The notes under the pieces are model-generated. The model was not told the DNA's origin. It was given only the letters and a program-made list of their open reading frames with translations, and did no database searches. Positions 23,801 through 35,800 of a DNA stretch of 64,000 bases are shown here, in pieces. The stretch is from Phyllostachys edulis. Its lineage: Eukaryota > Streptophyta > Magnoliopsida > Poales > Poaceae. Positions within the stretch are counted from its first letter, which is position 1. Every line of letters starts with the position of its first letter. The translations under genes and the position numbers were made by a program. Location: contig CM070546.1 of the NCBI GenBank assembly GCA_036346405.1, forward strand, positions 99,392,826-99,456,825, given 5' to 3'.

Positions 23801-26800
23801 GAGGACGCGGAGGCCTTGGCGCTCTCGTGCGCCGGCGAAGACTCTCGGCGGTTCGGCCGCCGAGCTTGCCGACGTGGTTGAGCTCTTGACAAAGGCTGTA
23901 GCCAAGACACGGAGGTGGTTTCACCGCGGCTTGTGCCGTGCGCAGCCTCAGATGGCGCTTTGCCGCCGAGGGCCTTGGTGAAAAGCGGTTAAGCAAGTGA
24001 ACGGCAATATCATCGCTTCACCTCAAGAGAATGCCGCAGATCCTCTCGCTGAGGAGGCGCGCGCGGCTACCACCGCTCGTTATGCTGCCGACGACGCTGC
24101 TTCTTCGCGGGGTGTACGGCGAGAAGCGACGATGGATCCTCGTTGGCGAAGACGCCGCGAACTCGGCCGCCGTGAACTCACCGCCGTTGTCCGTCGTAGG
24201 ACCCGGCTTATGGCGCGACTCGCCTCCGCAGCAGTTTTGAAGGCACTTGATGGCGCCCGCCGCGATGCCTTGACGCCGAAAGCAGATGTTCCACATGTAG
24301 CGGGATACGCTGCCGACGAGGAGGAAGTAGCGCCGCCCCAGCGTAGCCGTGTCACGGGCCACAGAGGTCACCGTGTACGAGCTCCACTTCTCCTTGGCGC
24401 GGAAGCTCGCTGGCGAGGGCGAAGCCGCCGCAGCCTTGGCGAGACGCAGCGCCGCAGAATCGCTTCCACGTGGTCGACGCGCGGCATGCCCCGCACCATC
24501 TCCTTGCCGCCGAGCCGCCTCGTGGCCTCAAAGTTGAGGTGCCCAAAGCGCCGTGCCACCTCCAAGCGCTGTCGCAAGGCGGGTCAGAAGACAAAGAGGT
24601 TGCACCACCGCGCGGAAGGACGAGAGGCGGTTGCTCTGTTGACCTTGACGAGGAGCCATGATTATGATCTCAGATCTGCAAGACACCGTGCTCAATCTCC
24701 ACGCACGCGATCCGTTCTCATCCAAATTGCTTAAGCCGATGATGGAGTTCCTCAACGCGGATGTAGTAGACACCGGTGGCGGCCGGTGCGCCATCTTGGC
24801 GACGAAGACGACAGAGCCGACGCCTTGATCTCCACTTCGAGGCGTCGCCGAACTTGATTTGCCTCGAACGCTCGAGTCGAGCTTCGAGAAGAACTCCCGC
24901 CGCCGGTCATGTGGTGGGTGGCGCCGGTGTCGAGGCACCACCCGCTTGGTCTTGTCGTTTTTAATCGCCGCCGGGAGGGCGTGTGCTTTTGGCTCGCAAG
25001 GCGGAGGAGAGCCGTCATGCGGCGGCAGTCACGGAGGTAGTTCGATGCTCGCATGAACAATGAACAGAGCCGGCCGCTTCCTCCTCCTCACGGCGACGCT
25101 GGGCTCGCCGCTGTGTGGTATCGACAATCCTCGCCCAATGACCGTGCTTGCCGCGCTTGTGGCAAGAGTCGCCTCGCGGCTTTTGCTTGCCAGCCAGCCG
25201 CCGCTGGCGCCCACGGCCATCACCCTAAGACGCCCTCACGCCGCTCACGTTTTACGCTGCTTGCCACGCTATGCATCGCTTTGTCGTGGAAGAAGGCTCT
25301 TCTTCCTCGCCACCTTGGCCGGCACCACCGCTTCCCGAGCGAGAGGAGCTTCCGCCAATGGTGACGGGTCCCGAGAGACGCCAGGCTTATCGCCGCCAAC
25401 GACCTTGAGGCGACCTAACGCCTCGATCGTCATCGTGGAGAGGTCCAGCAGAGACTCGACGAGCGAGCCATTTGCTTGTACTTCTCGAGGACGCAGCGAA
25501 GAGCTTCTCCACGCCTCTCTCTCGCCAGAGGTGTCGCCGCCGAATCGCACTAACTTCGCAACAGAGCGTTGAGACGGAGAGCAAAGTCATCAACGCCCTC
25601 ACCGCTTGAAGGCCGATTCTCCCACTCCTGCGTAGTGCTCGCAATGTAGACTTGCGCGCGCGGCCGCCGCCGCGTCTTTGCAGCGATGGCGCCCCAAGCC
25701 TCTTTGGCAATCGCTTGTTGGTAGCGAAATCGATCTCGAGCGGATCGCAGCGATGAGAGCATCCAATACCGTCGATCCCGGTCGAGTCGACGCCTCCGAC
25801 GGGATCATCCCACATATGCCGCGACTGAGCTTTACCTCATCACCGCAGCCCCACTCGACGAAGTTGGTCTTGGGCGAGGTAGGCCACCGCCACCGGGCCG
25901 ACGCCTCGACGACACTGGTACTGTGGTGACCACGCATCGAACCGGGAGAGAGCTGCGCGTCGCTGTGAAGGCCGCGCTCTCCGCCGACCAGACGCCGCCG
26001 CCGCGGCGCTGCTCCTCCAGAGCGCCACCGCTGCGTCGCGCCCGTTCGGCCGCCGCCGCTGGCGCGTCGCGGTTGCCCATCGCGCCACTCGCTCGCCGCT
26101 TCCTTTCTCCAAAGGGCTCAAGGTCGCTGCGGCTGCTATCGCAGAGATGGAGCTGCTATTGCCGCCAGAACCTCGACCTCATTGCCGCCAAGCGACGCAT
26201 GCAGATTCGCCGCTGCCGCTTCCACCTCCGCTGCTTGCCGCCGGCTCCATTGCCGCCACCGACGCTTTTTTCGCCGCCGCTAATTTGCTGCCGCCGCTGC
26301 TCGCTTCGCCATAAATAATTCGCTTCTTACCGCCGCCAAGGTTTTCGAGGCGCATCGAAGGCCGAGATCGCCTCATGGACATGGCGCGCCACCGGGAACT
26401 CACATGGAGAGAGAGAGCTCACATCGGGTCATTTCTGGGCCGAAGCGAGGCCGAGAAGGGATTGAACAGGAGATGCTCAGGTTGCAGGATAATACGGCTC
26501 TGATACCACTTGTTAGTCGCTGGATTCTTGCACTTGGTGATAGCAAGATCCTTACTCTCATCGGGAGGATGACACTTGGAGATGGGGCAATTTTCTTTGT
26601 TTATTTCTCACACAATGCCATGCCAACCTGAGGGGTTGGGGATACAAATTTATAGGCTGCTAACCAGCCAAGCATATGCTAAGATGCTAGTCTAAGATGC
26701 TAGTCAAAAGCTGCTAAGATGCTGTCCTAGATGCTAGTCAAAAGCTGCTAAGATGCTAGTCTAAGATGCTGTCCTAGATGCTAGTCAAAAGTTGCTAAGA

Positions 26801-29800
26801 TGCTAGTCTAAAGCTGACACAAAAGAGACTTATCCATCACACATACTGTTCAAAAATTGAATTATCTCTTTGGTCTGCTATCTTGTAGGTGGAAATTGAT
26901 CCTATTGATAATACATAGAAAGGGCCTGTTATCTCTATCAAGATGATTCTGGATATTTTTTATTCTAGTATCTGGAACATGAAATACTAATATAGTTATA
27001 TACTTCTATGCTTATATTTGGGTTCATGTAGTAATGTAGTTCTTCGATTACTATGGGAATGCAGAATGCTAATGCAGTTGACCTATCAAATCTGGTCTTA
27101 TTGGGATAATAATTTTTTTGGGGGTGCACATGTTGTAGACTTGTTGCAATATGATGTGACAGTGACATGTAACTTTTTATCTAGTTTTGGAAATGGATTC
27201 CTAAATCCTAATATCTAATTGGCTCACTTCTGATAGAGATGCTTATTGAAATATTTAAGGCATGTCAGGCTGTAGTGTACTGGACTACTGGTCCCAGTCT
27301 GGTTAGAAATATATCATAGGAAACCAAATTGTAGTTCACTTTGTGTCCTTTTGAGCTTGTTTTGATACTCTTTTGGGAAACTATTCCAAATTTCTCAAAC
27401 AAAGTATAGCACTCCAAGGCTCAAGGTACACCAACTCTTAGGCAAATGATTAATCCAATTAGTTTATCGAAGGAACATTAGTGGTAATCATGGTCTAATG
27501 GGAGCTGCATATGGGGTTCTATGTGCATCATATGAGCTATGGGCCATGCTCGCAGTCAATGCGGATCATTGAGGCACTATGGGTTTCTTCTGCGGACCTT
27601 TGTTTGACCTTGTCTATTGTGGTGATCGCAAGTCCCTGATGCACAGTGCCTTTGTCGCTGCAGTAGCAAGTCAGCTGACTGGTGGAGAAACTGTCTTGGT
27701 CCCCTGTCTAGCACTGTTATTGTGTTATTCTGGCTAGCAGTGGGCAACAAGTGTGGGGCTTTGCCCTTGGTGTGTAACACTAGCCTCTTGTTATGAGGGT
27801 GTATCATGTTTGGAATTTGGATCTACCTTCGTGCTCTCAAGATACTACCACTTCTTCCCCGCCTTTAATCCTCTATGTATTTTGTGTGCTTCACCTCAAC
27901 ATACGAGCTTCTACCTTCACACAATGCCTGCTGGTTATCTATTAGACCGTGTTAAGACCGTACGAGTGTTTGGTTGTAGTGCACTAGTACATGTAGGCAG
28001 TGTTCTAAAAAGCGCTAGGCGGGTGGTGGGGTGGCGCCTAGCAATGAATCAGAGGGTAGAGGGGTAGAAGAAGTAATCCCACAAAGGGCGGCGATAATAC
28101 TTGGAGGTTGGAGCAGCCCCATCGCAGCTCGCCGTTGCCAACCCCATGCTCTCTGCTTCTTAGGTGGGGCAGCAGTGGCGCACTGCCAGTGCAGCAAGTT
28201 CCTGCTGCTGCTGCTTGTCCTCTGTTGCCACTCACCACCGCCGCTACCACCCTACGATGCATGCCGCTTCCTCCTACTCCCTCTGTGGCCATGGTCACTG
28301 GATCTGGATGGATGGCTGACAGGACCCACAAGGGAAGAGGCGGAGGTGGTCGGTGGTCTAGAGATTGAGTGAGAGGCTCAAGATTAGGAGGGACTAAGAG
28401 GGAGGTGGCGGTGGAGCCTTACGGCCCCCGTATAGCCACTCAAGATGGTCCGATTGGGCTGGGCTGGCCCAATTTCTTTCTCCCCTCTTCACAATCCACA
28501 CACACACAACTGCTTTTTTTTTGCCGCATCTGCCTTATGGCCACAGCCACCACGTCGCTAGCACCACCCACCACCCCCTCTACCTCCACCTCCCCTTCAT
28601 CCTCCTCCCTTCCAGCTGGCCTGCTCCAAGTCGCCTGTCCAGCTGCGATGAATAGTCAAAGATTAGTCGAGGACTGGACTCTAAGTTGCCTCCAAGATGA
28701 CTAGCTCGCCGATTTTGGCAAAATCGCGGTGGGAGGAGGCCGCCTAGCACCTTGGCTCCACCTAGTTGGCCTGCATGTAGATGCCATTTGCTATTATGGA
28801 CTTTCTGAAGGGAAGATGTTTGCTACTCAACAGTTTTGAGGTAGAGGCTGATTGCTGATGGGTCAATGTGATAGTCCTGAGTGGTAATCAATGCTGGAGT
28901 TTTAGAGCAAATACTTTCCCTGAGCCATTCATAGTTACCGGATTCGCTATAAAACCCCGCGAATCGCGAACCGGATTCATTGAACCCGAACAGGTTTAGG
29001 GTACGGGGTTCGTGTTCGCAGTGGAAATTGGAAGAAAAAGTGGCAAACTACGAACCCGAATCTCATACTGTGACTCGGGCGAACCGCGTTTCTGGTAACT
29101 ATGGAGCCATCGAATTTCAGCTGATATTATCTTTAGAGACTTCCAAGCTGAGAGCCTTACAAGAAGAGAAAATAGTCGAACATTAATGAGCTGGAATTCC
29201 TAGGTCTTCTACCGTCATTCGTGGGAAGGTTGAGAAAGCAACTAGACACTTGGCACGTATGTTCACGGTGAAATATGGGCATTATTTGACTATACATGGG
29301 TAAGGGGCATTTTATGGAAGTGTATCTTTCCCTTCGATGAAAGAAATTTAGCACATTAGCTTTGATCATAATATAGCATTATTTATTAGCTAGCATATTT
29401 CAAGGTTAGCAGATGACGTTTCATAATTTACTTTTAAATCTGATGAGTTTTTAAAATGTTTGTTTATGTCTATTTTTTTATTTTATGGGAACGTTGGTTT
29501 GAGGGCCTGAATAGTCAACGTTTGTTAAGTAAATTCATTTGACAAAAAAAACTACATATGCTGTGTAAACCTGTTATTTTCATATCACTTTTACTATAGT
29601 TTTATGAACTATAATATGCAATTGGGTTGGGTAATATGTGAAATGTACTACTTTTGTTTAAGCCATATTTTGCTCATGTTGAAAAATGTGTTTCTGTAAC
29701 ATTAGTATGATCCAAAATTTGACATTCCTTTTGTGTATGTGATTAGTAATGCAGTTTTCTCTGTGCATGTCTAGGTGGACAGAGGTGTACCTCTAAGTGA

Positions 29801-32800
29801 AGCCTTGCTCATGCATGATAAGTGGTTAGAGGACAAAGGGATTAAACACAGAAAATTTGCTGTTGTGACCTGGTCTAATTGGGATTGCCGTGTAATGCTG
29901 GAATCAGAGTGCAGATTCAAGAGAATCAGGAAGCCCCCTTATTTTAACAGGTAACCCATATCTCATATTTACATGACTTTAGCTTTGGGACCTTGTTTTG
30001 TTTTGACTTGTGTGCGACATAATAATTTATTATTTTCTTTGTTCATTGTGTAAACTGTTTTATGGCTCTATTACTGTATTATAGACAATTGATCATGCTA
30101 AAGTAAGTTTGGTAGTGTTTGTACAATGGGAACGATTGATTACTGTTCGATTGTGTAATTACTGTCTAGTGTGACCTAAGTTAGGTCAATATTATCAACT
30201 AATGCATTATAATTCTTGAGGATTCCCTTCTGTTTTTACTACTGGGAGATTGGAAATTTAATATGTTCAATGCCTGATGCAGTGTGTACAGCTTATTACT
30301 ATAGGGTTTAGGGTCATGTAGGATATGCGAATGAAGAAATTGCACCTTAGTCACCTGTGCTTTCTAAAGATTTCCAACTACAATGTTCATGTTGGCAATT
30401 CACTGCTTGTAATTTTGAATTGTTGCAAATTGCCACCTGCATGTTGAATTTGATGAATAAGTCTCTGTACTTGTTGGATAAGTCTTGTGTGTTTGCTTTT
30501 GTCAGCCTTCAAGTACAAAGATCTTAGAGACAAAGATCTTAGACTGCTTTTAGGACAAGATCTTAGACGCTTTTAGGACAAAGATCTTAGACTAGCATCT
30601 TAGCATATGCTTGGTCGGTTAGCGACCTATAAATTTGTATCCCCAACCCTCAAAGTTGGCATGGCATTGTGTGAGAAATAAACAAAGAAAATTGCCCCAT
30701 CTCCAAGTGTCATCCTCCCAATGAGAGTAAGGATCTTGCTATCACCAAGTGCAAGAGTCCAAATGACTAACAAGTGGTATCGAGAGCCACTATCTCGCAA
30801 CTCCGAGCATCTCTCGCTCAATCCTTCTCCACCTGCTTCACTTCAAGAAGAAATTTCAACCAAGAGCAGCAGCTCTCTCCATGCAAAGAAGCTTCCTGAG
30901 GCGCTTATGTCCGCAGATAGCGATCTCGGCCTTCGAGCACGCGGCGGCAAGAAGAAGTTTAACTCATGGCGGAGGAACGCGAAGAAGAAGCGGCAGACAA
31001 AGGCCGCGGCGCGCGAAAGTGGCGCCGAGGTCGGCAAAGAATGAGTCGGCAAAGAATGAGCGGAGGCGAAGAAGGCGGCAAGCAGATGAAGGCAGCAAGG
31101 CAAGAAGCCGAGGTCGAGGTTCTACGCAAGAAGAATAAAGAAGCTCCATCTCGGTGATGATAATAGGCCGACGCGACCTCGAGTCACGGAGAGGAGACAA
31201 CATGAGGCGAGGCGAGTGGCGCAATGGCAACCGCGACACGCCACGAAGCGCGGCGGCAAATTTCAGACAGGCGGACGCGCGGCTGGCGCTCTGGAGGAGA
31301 CGCAAGACGGCGGCGGCAGACGGGTCGACGGAGAAATACGGCCTTCACAGCGACGCGGCTTTCTCCCTTGCTCGGTCATCGTGGTCACCACGAGTACCAG
31401 TCGTCGTCGAGGACGCCGGCCCGGCGCGGTGGCCTACCTCACCAAGACCAACTACGCCGAGCGGGTCATGCGCGATGAGGTAAAGCTCCAGCGCGCATAT
31501 GTGGGATGCATCCAGACGGAGACGCCGACCACGACCAAGATCGACGGGCGCCGGATGCTCTCATCGCCGCAGCCCCGCCCGAGATGCGCTTCGCTACTAA
31601 CAAGCGATCGCTAAAGAGGCTTGGGACGCCATCGCCGCAAAGACGACGGCATGACCGCGCTACCGCAAGTCTACATTGCGCACTACGCAGGAGCTGGGAG
31701 AACCGCCTTCAAGCCAAAGCGAGGACGTTGATGACTTTGCTCTCCGCCTCAACACTCTGCTGCGAAGTTGGTGCGCCGGCGACGACACCTACGGCGCGAG
31801 AGAGAGCGCGGAGAAGCTCTTCCGCAAGGCCCTCGAGAAGTACAAGCAGATGGCTCGCCGACGAAGTCTCTCGCTAGACCTCTCCACGATGACGATCGAG
31901 GAGGCGCTGGTCACCTCAAGGTCGCGGATAGCGATGAGCCACGGCGTCTCGGGACCCGTCACCATTGGCGGAAGCTCCTCCTCACTCGGGAGCAGCTGGT
32001 CACGGCCATTAGGTGACAGGAAGAAGGAGCCTTCTTCCACGACAAAGCGGCCGCAAGCGTGGCAAGCAAAAGCCGAAGACGAGACAACTCTTGCTACAAT
32101 CGCGCAAGCCCGGTCATTGGGCCAAGGATTGTCGATACCACGAGGCGATGATCGCGAGGCGCCAGTATGCAAGCCGCAAGCAAAAGCCAAGACGAGACGA
32201 CTCTTGCCACAATCGCGCAAGCTTGGTCATTGGGCCAAGGATTGTCGATACCACGACGCTGCCAGCCCACGTCACAGAAGTGAGGAGGAGAGCAATGGCT
32301 CGTTTCATTACTCATGCGAGCATCGAACTACCTCCACCGCACCGGCCGCAATGGCTTCCTCCACCTTGACGAGCCAAAAGCACATGCCCTTCTCGGCGAC
32401 AGCCCAAGAACGACAAGACCGACGGGCGGTGCTCGACACCGGCGCCACCCACCACATGACCGGCGATGGAGTTCTTCTCCGAGCTCGACTCAAACGCTCG
32501 AGGCTCCGTCTGTTTGGGACGCCCGGCTGCGTGAAAATCAAGGCGCGGCTCCGCCATCTTCACCGCCGTGTCGGCGAAAGCACAGTCGCCACCGGCGCCT
32601 ACTACATCCCCGACCTGCAGAACTCCATCATCGCCTTGGGGATACCGGACGAGAACGGCTCGCGTGTCGAGATCGAGCACGGTGTCCGCGGATTTGGGAT
32701 CTTCGCCGCCGCTTTCTTGCCAAGGTAACCAGAGGCGCAAATAGACTCTACATCCTTCACGCGCAGCGGCACAACCCTTCGTTTCGCCGCCGTCGGGACG

Positions 32801-35800
32801 ACGAGGCGTGGCAGCGGCGCAGCGCTTTAGGCACCTTTTCACTTCGAGGCCCCGGCGGCTCGATGCCACGGAGATGGTGCGAGGCTCGCCGCCCCTTGAC
32901 CATGTGGAGCGCTTCGCGACGTCTGCGGTTGACGGCAGAGGCGATTCTTTCCCCAAAGAAGCGAAGTTTCGAGCCAAGGAGAGGCTCGAGCTCGCAGACG
33001 GACTTGTGTGGTCGGCGACACCGCCACACCGGAGACGACGCCATTTCGCCGCCGTCGACGACCTCTCCCGCTACATGCGGGTGATGGTCCTCGGCAGAAG
33101 GGAGAGGTCATGGACGCCATCAAGCGACGCAGTCGCCGCGGAGGCAGAGCGCGCAGAGTCATACAGGTCTGCGCGCCAGATAATAACGATGGCGAATTCA
33201 CGGTGAATTCGCGTCAGATCAGGCCGATGAGGGCATTCACCACTACTCCGCACACAGACAAATTAAGCAGCAGAACGGCGTTGTCGAGCGGCGAACCAGA
33301 CGGCTGTGGGATGGCTCGGCCCTCCTCAGCAGGGATGCCTACTGCCTTCGGGGAGAGGCGGTGGTAGCGGTGCCTACATCCTCAACCGCCGCTTATTAAG
33401 GCACTCGACGGCAGGACGCCAGACGAGGTGTGGTATGGGCGCAAGCCTACGGTTTCACTTGCGGGTCTTCGCTCCTCGCGTTCGCCAAGAGCTTGGCCAC
33501 TTCGCAAGCTCGACGACAGAGCACTCGGAGTGTTCATCGGCCACGCGGAGGGCTCAAGGCCTACCGCATCCTTGACCTCGACACACAAGCAGTCCAAGAT
33601 CTCGCGTGACGTTGTGTTCGACGGCCGGTGAGGTCGATACGGGACAAGGCGGTGGACGACGATTCGACTTCGATTCCTGTGGACTTCGTTGTCGACTTAC
33701 GCCCATTTCGAGAGAGTCGTGAGCTAGCAATTGCCTTCACCGAAGCTCGACATCTCGCCGCCACCACCCCCATGAGTGCTCCACCACCTTCGCACCACCA
33801 CGCCCACTTTTCACCACCGGCCACTCCGACCGGCCACCACTCTCTCGCACCGGCAGCCACACCACCGGATCGCCCCAACAACAACCGGTCCACGACGAAG
33901 CAAAGACACGGGAGTTCGCATTCACCGTCCCCACGACGAGGATCGCGTCGACGCTACCACGATGGCGAGCCTCGCGCTACCGCATTATGGATAACATCTC
34001 GGAAGCCGCCTGCCCTCGATCGGCGCAAAGACGATTTCGGCGAGTCAGATTTGGCGCGGCGACGACGGCGAGCCCCGCCTTTGCCGAGGCGGAGGAGACG
34101 CGGCGTGGCGGTCGCAATGAAGCAAGAGATGGACGCCGCCGAGCGAACCGGACGTGGAGCCGGGCGGATCTTCCCGCCAATATCACGCGATCACCCTTGC
34201 TGGTGTTCAAACCGAAGCGGATGAAGCCGCCGCCATCGCAAGCACAAGGCTCGCTTGGTGGCACGAGGCTTCATGCGCAGAGGATCGACTTCGACGACGC
34301 TGCACCCGCCGCGCGCATGGAGTCCGCTCGTCTTCTCCTCGCGCTTGCGCCCAGAGAGGTTGGCACGCCCATCACATGGACGCCAAGTCCGCCTTCCTCA
34401 ACGGCGACTTGAAGGAGGAGGTCTCACGTCCGTCACCGCCGGATTCGCCATCCCCGACAGCGAGGCAAGGTCCTCCGCCACGCAAGGCCCTCTACGGCCA
34501 TAAGGCAGCACCACGAGCCCGAACGCTAAGCCGACTCCACCCTTATGCAACGGGTTCCAGCAGAGCGCACACGAGGTCAGCGGGTCTACCGGCGGGCAAG
34601 GGCGCAACGCCTGGCGGTGGGCGCTCACGCCGACGACTTCAGGATCACCGGCCCAAGCGAGGCCGAGGTCGAAGCGCTCAAGGCGAGATGAAGACCGCCT
34701 TCAGATGAGCGACTTGGGGCTCTCTCCTTCTACCGGGATCGAGGTCCACCAGACAGCCCAGATCTCCTTCGCCAGACCGCCACGCCAAGCGCATCGTTGA
34801 GTCGGCGGGCTCGCCGATCGCAACCCAAATTTCACACTCCTATGGAGGAGAGGTCGGCCGAGCCGCGACAAAGACGGCGGAGGAGGCGGACGCGACGCAA
34901 GACGGCAAGATAAGGGCGCCTTTCGCTACCTTGTCCACACGCCGATCGGACTTGGCGTTCGCCGTCGGCCACGCCACGGTTCATGCAATGATCGACGACG
35001 AGCATCAAGAAGCCGTGAAGAGGATCCTCCGCTACGCTATGGGCACCTCCGACCACGGCTTGCACTACCCGAGGTGTCCCACACAAGACTTCATCGGCAT
35101 ACGACAATGACCACGCAGCGACATCGACACCAAAGAAGAGCACAAGCGGATTCTTTCTTCCTCGGCAAGTGCCTCGTTAGTCGGCAATAACAAGCAAAGC
35201 GGCGGTGGCCTGCCCACCAGAAGGCCGAGTACATAGCGGCCTCCACCGCCGACTCAGCGCCTGCCTCGCTCGATCGCTTGGTGATCTCCTCAGAGACACT
35301 GGCGCGGTGGCGCCAGGCGGACAACAAGTCCGCCTGCTCGCAAAGAACCCGCTTTCCATGAACGGAGCAAGCACATCCGGGTGAAGTACCACTTCATCCG
35401 AGGTCTTTGGATGAAGGCAAGATCAAGGCGAAGCTACATCAACACCACGGATCGCCTTATGGACTCGCTTTCACCAAGCCTCTTGGGAGGGTCAAATTCC
35501 TCGAGCTCGCCTCCAGATCGGATGGTTCAACTCTCCCACAAGACGACGACAAGACTTAGGGGAGAATGATGAATAAGTCTCTCAGACTTGTTGGATAAGT
35601 CTTGTGTGTTTGCTTTTGCGCCCTTCAAGTACAAAGATCTTAGAGGACAAAGATCTTAGACGCTTTTAGGACAGATCTTAGACTAGCATCTTAGCATATG
35701 CTTGGTCGGTTAGCAGCCTATAAATTTGTATCCCCAACCCCTCAAAGTTGGCATGGCATTGTGTGAGAAATAAACAAAGAAAATTGCCCCATCTCCAAGT

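Larger units (their letters stand above)
21467..26839 (-). mobile_element. Ty1/Copia retrotransposon in intron 2 (minus orientation)
   Basis: LTRs at 21467-21816 and 26511-26839 are flanked by a perfect CACAT duplication (21462-21466 and 26840-26844). Read on the minus strand, the element starts at 26839 with TGATGGATAAGTC, has a primer binding site at 26496-26508 (reverse of TGGTATCAGAGCC) and a purine tract GACTTAGGGGAGAG before the 3' LTR at 21816. Total length is 5,373 bp. The order protease, integrase, reverse transcriptase along the minus strand is that of Copia. Both LTRs carry variable tandem copies of a GCTAAGATGCTAGTC motif. Confidence 0.93.

Noticed and set aside
22000..26400. Many long GC-rich open frames on both strands
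   Set aside because: They are alternate-frame products of frameshifted Copia gag-pol; only minus-strand blocks match retrotransposon motifs.
30880..35400. Long open frames such as a 350-codon frame starting at 31676
   Set aside because: Part of Copia gag-pol joined through frameshifts, not a host gene.
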